A DNA stretch of 64,000 nt, from contig LVWL01000018.1 in NCBI GenBank assembly GCA_002092835.1, positions 124,001 to 188,000 of the forward strand, written 5' to 3'. Below, piece by piece: positions 17,956 through 29,527 of the stretch (position 1 is its first letter; each line of letters opens with the position of its first letter). Under the pieces are notes generated by a model. That model was given only the letters and a program-made list of their open reading frames with translations. It had not been told where the DNA came from and did no database searches. The DNA is from Campylobacter concisus (GTDB lineage Bacteria > Campylobacterota > Campylobacteria > Campylobacterales > Campylobacteraceae). A program made the translations under genes and the position numbers.

Positions 17956-19314
17956 GTGGTAACTTTAAAAGAAGCTTTGAAATTTTCAGCTGAAGAGATA
18001 AAAAATTTAAGAGCCGAGCTTGAGGAAAAAATCATAAAAGAAAAAGAGCTTGGCGCTTATGTCGAGCAGCTAGCAAATTTAGAGATCGCAAAACTAGGCG
18101 AGGGCGTGCCTATCGCTATAAAAGACAACATCCAAGTAAAAGGCTGGAGCGTCACAAGTGCTTCTAAAATTTTACAAGGCTACGTAGCACCTTACAACGC
18201 AACCGTTATCGAGAAGCTACTTAGCAAAAATTTAGCTCCATTTGGCCGCACAAATATGGACGAATTTGCGATGGGAAGCACGACTGAGAGCTCATTTTAC
18301 GGCAAAACACTAAACCCACTAAATCATGCTCACGTCCCAGGTGGCAGTAGTGGTGGCTCAGCAGCAGCAGTCGCAGCTGGCCTTGCAGTAGCCGCACTTG
18401 GTAGTGACACTGGTGGCTCGATCCGCCAACCAGCGGCATTTTGCGGATGCGTAGGGCTTAAGCCAACTTATGGTAGAGTGAGCAGATATGGCCTTGGTGC
18501 CTACTCAAGCAGCCTTGATCAAATAGGACCTATCGCTCAAAACGTAGAAGATGCAGCCATTTTATATGACGCGATCGCTGGACACGACCCAAAAGATAGC
18601 ACGAGCGCAGATGTGCCGTTTGTGAGCGTTAGCGACAAGATAGATGGCGAGAAGAAGCTAAAAATTTGTGTCATCAAAAACTACGTCGAAAACGCAAGCG
18701 AGCAGACAAAAGCTGCTTTAAATTTAGCCATAGAAAAGCTAAAATCACACGGACACAGCGTAACTTACACAAATTTTGAAGACTCAAAATATGACGTCGC
18801 AGCCTACTACATCATCGCAACCGCAGAGGCAAGCGCAAATTTAAGCCGCTACGATGGAGTAAGATATGGCAGACGTGCAGAGGCTAGAAATTTAAAAGAG
18901 CTATATGTAAATTCACGCTCAGAAGGCTTTGGCGAAGAGGTAAAAAGAAGAATTTTGCTTGGTACATTTGTACTAAGTAGCGGATACTACGATGCTTACT
19001 ACATCAAAGCGCAAAAAGCAAGAGCACATATAAAAGCTCAGTACGAGAAAATTTTAGAAGAAAATGATCTCATCTTCATGCCAGTTGCTCCAAGCACAGC
19101 TTATAAATTTGGAGCACACAGCGATCCGCTTCAAGCCTATCTAAGCGACATCTACACGATTAGCGTAAATTTAGCAGGCCTACCAGCTATCTCTGTGCCA
19201 GTTGGCAAAGATGATCAAAATTTAAACGTGAGCGCCCAGCTCATCGCAAAAGCGTGGGACGAACAGACCTTGATAAATGGTGCTAAGAGCCTAGAAAATT
19301 TAATAAAAGGATAA
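17956..19314 (+). CDS. gatA: Glu-tRNA(Gln)/Asp-tRNA(Asn) amidotransferase subunit A
   Basis: 452-residue amidase-signature protein. The Ser-cisSer-Lys triad is visible: K in [10 protein letters not shown] near 55, cis-Ser in [10 protein letters not shown] near 131, and nucleophile Ser in [14 protein letters not shown] near 154. It releases ammonia from glutamine for transamidation of mischarged tRNA in the GatCAB complex. GTG start, just after the small membrane protein; gatB and gatC are not in this window. Likely cotranscribed with guaB, which begins four bases later. Confidence 0.95.
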   Translation: MVTLKEALKFSAEEIKNLRAELEEKIIKEKELGAYVEQLANLEIAKLGEGVPIAIKDNIQVKGWSVTSASKILQGYVAPYNATVIEKLLSKNLAPFGRTNMDEFAMGSTTESSFYGKTLNPLNHAHVPGGSSGGSAAAVAAGLAVAALGSDTGGSIRQPAAFCGCVGLKPTYGRVSRYGLGAYSSSLDQIGPIAQNVEDAAILYDAIAGHDPKDSTSADVPFVSVSDKIDGEKKLKICVIKNYVENASEQTKAALNLAIEKLKSHGHSVTYTNFEDSKYDVAAYYIIATAEASANLSRYDGVRYGRRAEARNLKELYVNSRSEGFGEEVKRRILLGTFVLSSGYYDAYYIKAQKARAHIKAQYEKILEENDLIFMPVAPSTAYKFGAHSDPLQAYLSDIYTISVNLAGLPAISVPVGKDDQNLNVSAQLIAKAWDEQTLINGAKSLENLIKG

Positions 19315-19318
19315 AAAT

Positions 19319-20765
<1,447 letters not shown>

Positions 20766-20766
<1 letters not shown>

Positions 20767-21872
20767 TGTTAAACCTGCAAACTAGAACTATTAAATTTAA
20801 CGAGCCACTCTATCTTGAGAGTGGCCGTATGCTATCAAATTTTAAGCTTATTTATGAGACTTACGGCACGCTAAATGCCGATAAAAGCAACGTTATCGTC
20901 ATCTGCCACGCACTAACAGGCTCGCACCACGCAGCTGGCACCTACGCAGCTGATGAGAAAGCTGGCTGGTGGGACGGGCTAATAGGCAGTAAAAAGGCGG
21001 TTGATACCGATAAATTTTACGTTATCTGCGTAAATATCCTAGGCTCGTGCTTTGGCTCTACCTCACCACTAAGTGTGGATAGAAGCAGTGGCAAAGAGTA
21101 TAGGCTAAATTTCCCAGTCCTTGCCATAAGTGATGTGGTAAAGGCGCAAATGAGGTTATTTAGCGAGCTTGGTATCACAAGAGCAAGAGCCGTTATCGGC
21201 GGCAGTCTTGGCGGTATGCAGGCACTTTGCTACGCTATCGAGTTTCCAGAGTTTGCCCAAGATATCATAATGCTTGCAAGTACCTATCAGACTAAGCCAT
21301 GGGCGATAGCGTTTAACAAAATCGCCATCGAAGCCATTTTAAACGATGAAAATTTCAAAAACGGCGAATATGACGTGGAATTTATAAGAAAAAATGGGCT
21401 AAAAGGTATGGCTTTTGGCAGGATGGCAGGGCATATCAGCTTTTTAAGCCCTGATAGCATGGATGAGAAATTTGGACGAAACTACGTGGAGACAGACGGT
21501 CTTTACGAGCTTTCTGGGCGCTTTCAGGTGGATCGCTACATGGAGTACAACGGTTACAACTTCCCAAAGAGGTTTGACCCACTAAGCTACCTATATATCG
21601 TAAAAATGATGAACATCTTTGACTGTACAAGACACTATGACAATCTAAAAGACGCTCTTGCACCGATCAAAGCAAATTTACATCTAATCGCTTTCAAAGG
21701 CGATCTACTCTTTCCGCCAAGCTGTATGAGAGAAATTTATGACGCACTTTGTGAGATGGGGCGAGAGTTGAAGACAAATTTTGTAGAGATAGATAGCAAC
21801 TACGGCCACGACGCATTTTTGGTTGAGATAGAAAAATTTGATGGATATATAAAAAATATATTAAAAGGATAG
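20766..21872 (+). CDS. metX: Homoserine O-acetyltransferase
   Basis: 368-residue alpha/beta hydrolase. Oxyanion motif CHALTGSHHAAG near residue 39, nucleophile elbow GGSLGGMQ near 145-152, acid in FKGDLLFP near 311, and His in YGHDAFLVE near 346. It activates homoserine with acetyl-CoA in methionine synthesis. GTG start overlaps the guaB stop by one base. The position between guaB and xseB is an insertion compared with the C. jejuni order as I recall it. The metX/MetA choice is clear from the fold; acetyl rather than succinyl specificity is inferred. Confidence 0.92.
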
Positions 21873-21875
21873 AAG

Positions 21876-22067
21876 ATGGAGCAAAAAGAGCAAAGTTTTG
21901 AAGAGAAATTAGCCCTAGCAGATAAAATTTTAAACGATCTAAACAAAGATGATGTGAGCCTGGAAAATAGCATAAAACTACACGAGCAGGGTAAAAAGCT
22001 ATTAAATGAAGCAAGAGAAATTTTAGAAAACGCAAAACTTAGCATAAAGCAGGTGGACGATGAGTAG
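21876..22067 (+). CDS. xseB: Exodeoxyribonuclease VII small subunit
   Basis: 63 residues with the short helical-hairpin pattern of XseB: FEEKLALADKILNDLNKDDVSLENSIKLHEQGKKLL, then a second helix ending KLSIKQVDDE. It forms a complex with XseA, which is not in this window. It begins three bases after metX and overlaps the next gene by eight bases. Confidence 0.9.
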   Translation: MEQKEQSFEEKLALADKILNDLNKDDVSLENSIKLHEQGKKLLNEAREILENAKLSIKQVDDE

Positions 22068-22854
22068 AATTTGCGCCCTTCAGCTACCAACGCAGCCTTT
22101 AAGCGAGGCGAGGCTTGATTATTATCTAAAAATTTGTGCGGACGAAAATGCAAGGCTAGTTGTGCTTGGTGAATATGTGCTAAATAGCTTTTTTAAAGAG
22201 CTTATTGGCATGCCAAAAAGCCTTATAAAAGAGCAAAGCGAGCGCAAGAAAGAGGCTCTTTTTGCAATGGCAAAAAAGTATGATCTAAATATTGTTGCAC
22301 CCATTGTAAATCTAAAAGGCAAGGAAATTTTTAAAAGTCTAGCTAAATTTACCCCAACACAAGTCAAGCTATATGATCAGCAAATTCTCATGCCTTACGC
22401 TCACTGGAATGAGGCGAAATTCTTTAATAACACAAGCGATGAGCTAAATTTACCTATCTTTACATATGATAAATTTAAGGTTGGCGTCATGTTTGGCTTC
22501 GAGGCGCACTTTGATGTGTGCTGGGCCTATATGAGCGCTAAAAAGGTCGATATCGTGCTCGTGCCAACGGCTTGTACATTTTTTTCTCAGGCGCGCTGGG
22601 AGGAGCTTTTAAAGGTTAGGGCCTTTACAAACAACGTCTATGTGCTACGTGTAAACCGCGTAGGTAGCCACAAGAGCGACGATGAGCAGTGGAGTTTTTA
22701 TGGAGATTCTATGCTTATTAATCCATTTGGTGAGATCAAAAATAGACTTGGTAAAAATGAAGAGATGATGATCGATGAGCTTAGTAAAAAGGAGCTTAGC
22801 GAGGCTAGAAGCACCTGGGGCTTTATGCATATAGAGGCGAAATTTAAAAGATAA
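22060..22854 (+). CDS. Carbon-nitrogen hydrolase (nitrilase superfamily)
   Basis: 264 residues of the nitrilase fold. The Glu of the triad is in VVLGEYVLN near 42, and the nucleophile Cys in VLVPTACTFFSQARWEELLKVRA near 173. The usual lysine position (Y-x-K before HL/LMP) reads YDQQILMPYAHW near 111, that is Gln instead of Lys, so activity is uncertain. The YAHWNEAKFF segment is typical of this campylobacter subfamily. It overlaps xseB and is probably cotranscribed with it. Substrate unknown. Confidence 0.8.
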   Translation: MSRICALQLPTQPLSEARLDYYLKICADENARLVVLGEYVLNSFFKELIGMPKSLIKEQSERKKEALFAMAKKYDLNIVAPIVNLKGKEIFKSLAKFTPTQVKLYDQQILMPYAHWNEAKFFNNTSDELNLPIFTYDKFKVGVMFGFEAHFDVCWAYMSAKKVDIVLVPTACTFFSQARWEELLKVRAFTNNVYVLRVNRVGSHKSDDEQWSFYGDSMLINPFGEIKNRLGKNEEMMIDELSKKELSEARSTWGFMHIEAKFKR

Positions 22855-22928
22855 AAGAAAGCCGTAACTGGACGGGAAAGTGAGCTTAACAAGAATGAGT
22901 GCTCTTTAAAGGAATTTTGGAGTGAAAT

Positions 22929-23281
22929 TTGAAACGAAGTGACGTTGAGAGATACATAAAAGAGAAATTTGACGTTTTAGGTGAGCAAATTTTCCCAAAA
23001 TATCCAAAATTTAGTGCCTTTCGTCACAAGAAAAATGAGAAGTGGTTTGCGCTACTTATGGAGATAAGCGCTAGCAAGCTTGGGCTTGAAAGTGACGAAA
23101 TGATAGATATTTTAAATCTAAAATGTAGCCCTGATCTAGCGATGGTACTAGTCGATGAGCAGCAAATTTTTAAAGCCTATCACATGAATAAAAAGCATTG
23201 GATAAGTGTAAATTTAAACTCCAAAATCTCACAAAAAACAGTCTTTGACTGATAGACGAGAGCTTTACCTTAAGCAAATAA
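22929..23281 (+). pseudogene. MmcQ/YjbR-family protein, frameshifted near its C-terminus
   Basis: Small CyaY-fold protein: MKRSDVERYIKEKF, HKKNEKWFALLME, LNLKCSPDLA, and AYHMNKKHWISV are the family hallmarks. Its function is unknown though it is called DNA-binding in some annotations. The open frame stops at TGA 23250-23252, but one extra T (GAC-TTG-ATA) gives a continued ending DLIDESFTLSK and a stop at 23279-23281, matching the usual C-terminal helix. It begins at TTG 22929, about 75 bases after the hydrolase gene. Probably a homopolymer (TT) deletion error. Confidence 0.72.
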
Positions 23282-23346
23282 AAGCCATTTTTCAGCCTTA
23301 AATTTAGTAGTTTTTGTTAAAATCACGAAAAACTTAAGGATAAAAT

Positions 23347-24675
23347 TTGCAAGAGCTAAACAATGAGATCAAAAAAGTCCATTTCATAGGCATTGGCGGC
23401 ATCGGCATCTCAGCCATCGCTAGATTTTTACACGAAAAAGGCCACAAGATAAGTGGCAGCGACATCAAAGAGAGCAAGACGACTCTTGAGCTTCAAGATG
23501 AAGGAATCGAGGTTATCACTCCGCACTGTAAAGAGGCGATAAAAGACCAAGACTTTGTGGTCTACTCAGCGGCGATAAAAGACGACAATATCGAGCTAGT
23601 GGAGGCCAGAAACAAGGGCATAAAGTGTTTTTCTAGAAAAGAAATTTTGCCTTATGTGCTTGAAGATAAATGTGTCTTTGCGGTAGCTGGCGCGCACGGC
23701 AAAAGCACCACCTCAGCGATGCTAGCAAGCCTCATTGAGGGCTCAGTGATCATTGGCGCCATCTCAAAGCAGTTTGGCTCAAATATGCGCTATGCAAAGA
23801 GCGATAACGTCGTATTTGAGGCAGATGAGAGCGACTCGAGCTTCCTAAACTCAAACCCATATCTAGCCATTGTCACCAACGCAGAGCCAGAGCACATGGA
23901 GCACTACGACTACGATCTAGCTAAATTTTACGCAGCCTACAAGGGCTTTTTGGAACGCGCGAAAGTTAGAGTAATAAACGCTGAGGACGAGTTTTTAAGC
24001 ACGCTTAAGCTTGATGCGATCAGGCTCTATCCAAGTACCGATATAACTGAGCTTACGATGGTGGTAAGAGACTATCAGCCATACACCAGCTTTAATCTTA
24101 AAAATTTAGGCAAATTTGAAGCCTTTGGTATGGGCGAGCACATCGCCATAGACGCCTCTTTGGCCATTCTTGCTGCGATGCACGAGACTCCGCTAAAAGA
24201 TATCAGAGAAAATTTACTAAATTTTAAAGGCATAAAAAAGCGTTTTGACATACTTTGTGCAAACAAAAATTTTGTCCTAATAGACGACTACGCACACCAT
24301 CCAACCGAGATAAAAGCGACGTTAAAATCAGTCTTTGAATACGCCAAAATTTTAGGCATAAACAGCGTCACAGCAATATTTCAGCCACACCGCTACACAA
24401 GGCTTAGCACAAATTTAGCTGGCTTTAAAGAGTGTTTTAAAGGTGTCGATGAGCTTGTTATCTTGCCAGTTTATGCAGCCGGTGAAAATCCGATCGAGGT
24501 TGATATGAAGAGCGAATTTAGCGAGTATAACCCGATCTTTACAGACAAGGTTGAGCGAGTCGAGGACGGCATCGAATTTACAGATGAATTTGGTGTCAAA
24601 AACCGCCTAAGTGACGGCATCGTAGTTGGTTTTGGAGCGGGTGATATCAGCGTGCAGCTAAGAGGCGGCTACTAA
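23347..24675 (+). CDS. murC: UDP-N-acetylmuramate--L-alanine ligase
   Basis: 442 residues. N-terminal GIGGIGISAIARFLHEKG (residues about 14-31), ATP loop AGAHGKSTTSAM near 116, then the Mur ligase centre EADESDSSF and NAEPEHMEHY, and the C-terminal DDYAHHPTEI and FQPHRYTR motifs. It adds L-Ala to UDP-MurNAc in the cytoplasm. TTG start with AAGGA about nine bases upstream; the -10-like TAAAAT before it suggests a local promoter. Stop and the next start overlap by one base. Confidence 0.96.
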   Translation: MQELNNEIKKVHFIGIGGIGISAIARFLHEKGHKISGSDIKESKTTLELQDEGIEVITPHCKEAIKDQDFVVYSAAIKDDNIELVEARNKGIKCFSRKEILPYVLEDKCVFAVAGAHGKSTTSAMLASLIEGSVIIGAISKQFGSNMRYAKSDNVVFEADESDSSFLNSNPYLAIVTNAEPEHMEHYDYDLAKFYAAYKGFLERAKVRVINAEDEFLSTLKLDAIRLYPSTDITELTMVVRDYQPYTSFNLKNLGKFEAFGMGEHIAIDASLAILAAMHETPLKDIRENLLNFKGIKKRFDILCANKNFVLIDDYAHHPTEIKATLKSVFEYAKILGINSVTAIFQPHRYTRLSTNLAGFKECFKGVDELVILPVYAAGENPIEVDMKSEFSEYNPIFTDKVERVEDGIEFTDEFGVKNRLSDGIVVGFGAGDISVQLRGGY

Positions 24676-24992
24676 TGGATCTAAGTAGCTTCAAGCACCA
24701 AGATGAAAATGAAATTTTAAAAGAGATAAAAGAAAAAGAGCTAAGTTGTGATGAAATTTCTAGCCTTATAAATTTAGGCAAAAAAGATATCTTGATCGCG
24801 CTTGCAAGGGAGCAAAAGCTAAGTAGTGCTCAGATAAAAGATATGTTACCAAATGCCCCGTATATGGCTGTTTGCTTGCTAGTTGAAAAGCAAGATATCA
24901 GTGAGGTTAGGGCAGAAATTTTAGACAAGATCGAGCCTCATGCTGAGCTTTACAAAGAGCTTATCGTAAAATATAAAGGCGTGAAATGGTAA
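24675..24992 (+). CDS. Conserved hypothetical helical protein
   Basis: 105 residues, mostly charged and helical, with no signal peptide, membrane segment or cysteine cluster. I do not recognise a family beyond its position between murC and a small membrane protein upstream of mutS2. The repeated pattern (LSCDEISSLINLGKKDILIALAR... LSSAQIKDMLPNAPYMAVCLLVE) looks like two alpha-helical repeats of about 28 residues. ATG overlaps murC; its end overlaps the next ATG. Function unknown. Confidence 0.7.
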   Translation: MDLSSFKHQDENEILKEIKEKELSCDEISSLINLGKKDILIALAREQKLSSAQIKDMLPNAPYMAVCLLVEKQDISEVRAEILDKIEPHAELYKELIVKYKGVKW

Positions 24993-25330
24993 GAAATTTG
25001 ATCCTAATCGCTGGCTTTATCGTACTTTTTGGAGCGATCTGGGCGATAAAAGATGAAAAGATCAGCAAAGGTATAAAAGCACTCGTTAGTGCGGTGCTTG
25101 TAGCGATCCTTGTTTGTGTCTATTTTTACGAAGAGAATTTATCAAAAAACGAGGATGCTATCTCAAAGCTAGTTAGCGATTTTAAACAGGGCAAAACACT
25201 AAAATGTGGTGAATATAACGTGAGCGCTGAGAAATTTAACTACGAATTTGGCACAGCGTCATTTTTGGCTAAAAGAGAATTTAGTGATCTCTCAGGCGTT
25301 ATCGTGCCGATAAAAAGTTGTGAGCAATGA
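24986..25330 (+). CDS. Small membrane-anchored hypothetical protein
   Basis: 114 residues. Two hydrophobic segments at the N-terminus (about 5-20 and 33-48) followed by a soluble domain with one pair of cysteines (LKCGEYNVS and IKSCEQ at the very end) that could form a disulfide outside the membrane. C. jejuni has, as I recall, a similar putative membrane protein (Cj1053c) directly before mutS2. The end overlaps the mutS2 ATG. Function unknown. Confidence 0.72.
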   Translation: MVRNLILIAGFIVLFGAIWAIKDEKISKGIKALVSAVLVAILVCVYFYEENLSKNEDAISKLVSDFKQGKTLKCGEYNVSAEKFNYEFGTASFLAKREFSDLSGVIVPIKSCEQ

Positions 25331-27531
25331 CTGAAGAGATATTTTTAAAGCTTGATTTGGGCGAGTATTTAGAGAAATTTAACTCTTTTTTAGCAAGGCA
25401 AAAACCGCTATTTTTGCAAGGCGACAGTAAAATCCACTTTGAAAACATTAGCGAGCTTTCAAAGTATGATTTTAAGGCGCCTGATGAGATAAAAGAGCTT
25501 GATGACGCACTTATGAGACTTAGCAAGCAAGCAGTGCTTCACATCAGTGAAATTTACGAGTTTGCAAAGATTATTAAATATTTTTCATATCTAAAAAAGC
25601 AAAAATTTGAAGGCAGGCTTGGCGAGTGGATCGCAAAGGTAGAAATCCCTGAAGCGATAAGCCAGATGGCAAACAGCTTTGATGAAAACGGCGAGTTTAG
25701 TGACAGCGTGGATGAGAGATTTTATGCGATAAAGCAGGCGTTTAGTGAGAAAAAACGCCAGATCGACGCTGAGCTTAAAAAGCTTATCTACTCAAAGCAT
25801 ATCACGCCCTATCTAGTCGATACCCAGACGCACTACATCAACTCGCAAGAGGCACTTTTGGTGCGTGGCGGCTTTAATCACGCCCTAAAAGGCACCGTGA
25901 TCGCTAGAAGCTCAAGTGGCTACTTCTACGTCGCTCCTGCAAGCACCGAGCGCCTAAAAAAGGAGCAAAGCGAGCTACTTGATAGAAAAGAGGAGATCAT
26001 TTTTGAGCACTGTAAGAAATTTAGCTTGCAGATGAGCAAGAGCCTGCTTTTTTTGAAATTTATAAATAACGCTTTTGATCAGTTTGACGCATATCAGGCT
26101 CGTGTAAATTTGGCTAGATCACGTGACTATGAGTTTGTTTTGCCAAACAGCTCACACGTTATCAAGCTTGAGAAATTTGCCCACCCGGCGCTAAAAAATC
26201 CAAAGAGCGTGAGTGTGGATTTTAGTAAAAAGGTACTTTTAATAACCGGTGTAAATGCTGGCGGTAAGTCGATGCTTTTAAAATCAATCATCTCAGCCGC
26301 GCTACTTGCAAAATATTTACTACCTATGCGTATCGACGCAAATCGCTCAAGCATCGGCTCTTTTAAAGAATTTGACGCGATCATAGAAGATCCGCAAAGC
26401 GTAAAAAATGACATCTCGACCTTTGCTGGCAGGATGGTGCATTTTGCAAGGCTTTTTACTAAAAAATCGATCATCATCGGCATCGACGAGATCGAGCTTG
26501 GCACCGACTTCGAGGAGGCTGCGAGCTTGTATGGCGTCATGATAGAGCGTCTCATCACTCAAGATATCAAAATGATCATCACGACCCACCACAAGCGCCT
26601 TGCGATGTTGCTAGCTAAAAATCCAGAGGTTGAGCTAGTGGCGGCACTTTACGACGAGACGGCACAAAGGCCAAAATTTGAGTTTTTAAAAGGCACGATC
26701 GGCAAGTCTTATGCCTTTGAAACAGCGGCAAGATACGGCATATCTCAAAATCTAGTGGCGCAGGCTAAGAAAATTTATGGTGAAGATAAAGAGAATTTGA
26801 ACGAGATCATCACAAAGACGCTAAATTTACAAACTAAGCTTGATGAGGGCATAAAAGAGGTCACGGCAAAAGAGGAGCGGCTGGAGCGCTTGCTCGAGGA
26901 GCAAAAAGAGCTAAAAGAGAAAAATGAGATCAAGCTAAATGCGACTATTTCACGTCTGGAAAAAGAGTATTTTGAAGCAATAAATGCGGCAAAAGCGGTT
27001 ATAAATTTCAAGGATATAAAAGACAAACAAAGAGCGCTAAATGTGGCAAATGAGAAAAAAGCTGCTATCGTTAAGCCTAAAAAAACTGAGCGTGAGAGCC
27101 TAAAAGTAGGCGATAGAGTGAAGTATGAAAATATAAAAGGCACGGTTTTAAGCATCTCAAAAAATGATGCAACGATCGAATCAAATGGCATAAATCTGCG
27201 CGTGCCACTTGAGCTTTTAAGAAAAAATGGCAACGAAGTAGTCTTGCCTAAAAAAGGTGGTGTGAGCCTAAATGTCGATAAGCCAAAGTCTGCCTCGCTC
27301 TCAATTGATCTACACGGCATGAGAGCTGACGAGGCGATAGCAAAGCTTGATAAATTTATCTCAGATAGTCTTGTTATGGGGTTTGATGAGGTTAGTGTAT
27401 TTCACGGTATCGGTACAGGTAAGCTTGCCTTTGCTGTTAAAAATTTCTTAAAAGAGCATCCAAGTGTGAAAGAGTTTTTTGACGCACCTGCGAATCAGGG
27501 TGGATACGGCGCTAAAATAGTCAGGCTTTAA
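25327..27531 (+). CDS. mutS2: Endonuclease MutS2
   Basis: 734 residues. It has the MutS ATPase domain with Walker A GVNAGGKSMLLKS near residue 308, IGIDEIELGTDFEEAA near 385-400 and the TTHHKRLA signature, plus a coiled-coil region near 490-580 and a C-terminal Smr nuclease domain (DLHGMRADEA near 661, HGIGTGKL near 694). It lacks the mismatch-recognition domain of MutS. In related organisms it restrains recombination or rescues collided ribosomes; in campylobacters no canonical MutS-MutL pair is known. Overlaps the previous gene by four bases. Confidence 0.94.
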   Translation: MTEEIFLKLDLGEYLEKFNSFLARQKPLFLQGDSKIHFENISELSKYDFKAPDEIKELDDALMRLSKQAVLHISEIYEFAKIIKYFSYLKKQKFEGRLGEWIAKVEIPEAISQMANSFDENGEFSDSVDERFYAIKQAFSEKKRQIDAELKKLIYSKHITPYLVDTQTHYINSQEALLVRGGFNHALKGTVIARSSSGYFYVAPASTERLKKEQSELLDRKEEIIFEHCKKFSLQMSKSLLFLKFINNAFDQFDAYQARVNLARSRDYEFVLPNSSHVIKLEKFAHPALKNPKSVSVDFSKKVLLITGVNAGGKSMLLKSIISAALLAKYLLPMRIDANRSSIGSFKEFDAIIEDPQSVKNDISTFAGRMVHFARLFTKKSIIIGIDEIELGTDFEEAASLYGVMIERLITQDIKMIITTHHKRLAMLLAKNPEVELVAALYDETAQRPKFEFLKGTIGKSYAFETAARYGISQNLVAQAKKIYGEDKENLNEIITKTLNLQTKLDEGIKEVTAKEERLERLLEEQKELKEKNEIKLNATISRLEKEYFEAINAAKAVINFKDIKDKQRALNVANEKKAAIVKPKKTERESLKVGDRVKYENIKGTVLSISKNDATIESNGINLRVPLELLRKNGNEVVLPKKGGVSLNVDKPKSASLSIDLHGMRADEAIAKLDKFISDSLVMGFDEVSVFHGIGTGKLAFAVKNFLKEHPSVKEFFDAPANQGGYGAKIVRL

Positions 27532-27567
27532 CTTTTTTCCAAAAGTTAAAATTTATTTTAAGGTTGA

Positions 27568-27573
27568 TATAAT
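27568..27573 (+). promoter_or_regulatory. -10 box for the GGDEF/EAL gene
   Basis: TATAAT preceded by TGA, 34 bases before the start at 27607, in the gap after mutS2. No clear -35 is visible, as is usual for campylobacter sigma-70 promoters. Confidence 0.55.
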
Positions 27574-27606
27574 CAGTGCAATTACACAAAACAAGGGAAG
27601 TAACTT

Positions 27607-29519
27607 TTGAGTAACAAGGACGAGCAAACGGGTAAAAATATAAACATCACTAAAACGATTATAGGTTTAGTGTTTGTTTTGGGAAGTATTTTTTTAGTCG
27701 AAAACCTGGCAGTTTTTTATTTTAAATTTAATAATGCTTCTGCTGAAAATGGTTTTAATCTTCGAAAGAAAGTTGATTATTTGACATATCAATATGTTGA
27801 TTATTTCAAAAATGTCAGCAAATATGATGTCGCAAATTTTCAATCTTACATTAACGATAGCGCTATGGGTGATGTCCTTTTATTAAAGGATGATAATAAA
27901 AATGGATACAAGGTCGTAGTGTCTTCAGATAAAAGAATAATAAATCAAGAATTTAACGATAAAAGCTGTGGAAATATCTTTGCTCATAATTTCCAAAAAG
28001 ATTATTTTTGGGCAAAAATTTTGCCAGAAATGCTGCTCAAGTTTGTATGTTTGTACCGGTCGGAGAGTATATATTAGGCTTTAAAGGAAAGGTCGATCAA
28101 CGTATTACTGGTACGCATGATGAGTACTTTTTTGAGTGGCTTTTAAATAATATGACTTTAACATTTATCTTAAGCTTCGTTGGTGCAATAGTTGCTTTAT
28201 CTACTTGTATATGGTATGCGGTTAAATATATAAAAGAAAAAAATAACTATAACGCATTAAAAATAGGTACTAAAAAACAGATAGAAGAGCTTGGAGAAAA
28301 GCTTTATATCGATCCGATGACTGGACTTTTAAATAAAACAGCATTGGTGCGTGATATTAATAGCTATGAAAATCCTAAAGTAGTGCTTATAGATATTGAC
28401 GATTTTGGCAAGATGAATGACTTTTACGGTAAATTTGCATGTGACCAGATTTTGGTCAAGATGGCTGATTTGATCAGTGAATTTGCCAAAGATGAGAATA
28501 TGAAGGCTTACTGCATAGAAGCAGATAGATTTGCTCTGGTAGAAGATAGTGATAGCTTTATCGATAGATATGAAGATATGGTTGAAGATTTGATAGAAAT
28601 TTTTAAAGGCCGTATGCTAAGTATAGTCGATGAAGATGGCAGAGAGATAGAAGGTATCGAGATACATAGTACAATAGGCTTTGCTCTTGATAGTGACCAA
28701 ACATTAAGAAAAGCAACAATAGCATTAAAAACAGCAAAAGAGCAAGATAAAGACTATGTTTGCTATTTTAAAGGGCTAAATCAAAAAGAGGAATACGCAA
28801 CTCAAATAGAACGCTCTAAACTGATACAATACGCCACTATAAATAACAATATTGTTCCTTATTTTCAGCCGATAGTTAATGACCAAAAGGTACCTGTAAA
28901 ATACGAATGTTTGATAAGACTTTTAGATAGAGGCGATGTTATATCACCAAATGTCTTTTTAGATATCTCAAAGCGTATTAAGCGTTATGCTGATCTTGAG
29001 AAACAACTCATTAAAAAGTGTTTTAAACAGCTTGTAGAGGATAAGAATTTAGTACTTTCTATAAATTTAAGCAGTAGAGACATGATCGATGGTGATGTTA
29101 GCTCACTTGTTTTAAATTTATTGAACAAGCACAATGTTGCTGGCAGAGTAGTATTTGAGATCGTTGAAGATGAAGAGCTTAAAAATTTAGAGAGAGTTTC
29201 AAATTTTATCGAGCGTGTAAAAAGCATGGGTGCAAAGATCGCTATCGATGATTTTGGCTCAGGATATTCAAATTTTTCTTACATTATAAAGATCAAGCCT
29301 GACTACGTGAAGATCGATGGCTCTATTATAAAAGATATAGACATAAATAAAGATTCACACTCTATTGCAAGTGCGATCGTAGCATTTGCAAAAGACCTTG
29401 GTATAAAAACTATTGCTGAATATGTGCATTCAAAAGAGATATTTGAAATCTGTAAAGAGATCGGTGTAGATGAGTTCCAGGGCTTTTACTTTGGTGCACC
29501 AGAGCGTGCCGGCTTATAA
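27607..29519 (+). pseudogene. Membrane GGDEF-EAL protein (degenerate GGDEF, c-di-GMP phosphodiesterase-like), one-base frameshift
   Basis: About 637 residues if repaired. There are two membrane segments (residues about 16-36 and 180-205) around a periplasmic sensor domain, then GGDEF and EAL domains. The GGDEF site is changed to EADRF (near base 28518), so cyclase activity is unlikely. The EAL domain keeps E in ECLIRL, NLSSRD, DDFGSGYSNF, KIDGSI and the FQGFYF end, so hydrolysis of c-di-GMP is plausible. The open frame breaks at an A run (28014-28018); one extra A joins FWAK to NFARNAAQVCMF. Start TTG 27607 behind GGGAAG. Likely a homopolymer error. Confidence 0.82.
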
Positions 29520-29527
29520 GGCACTTA

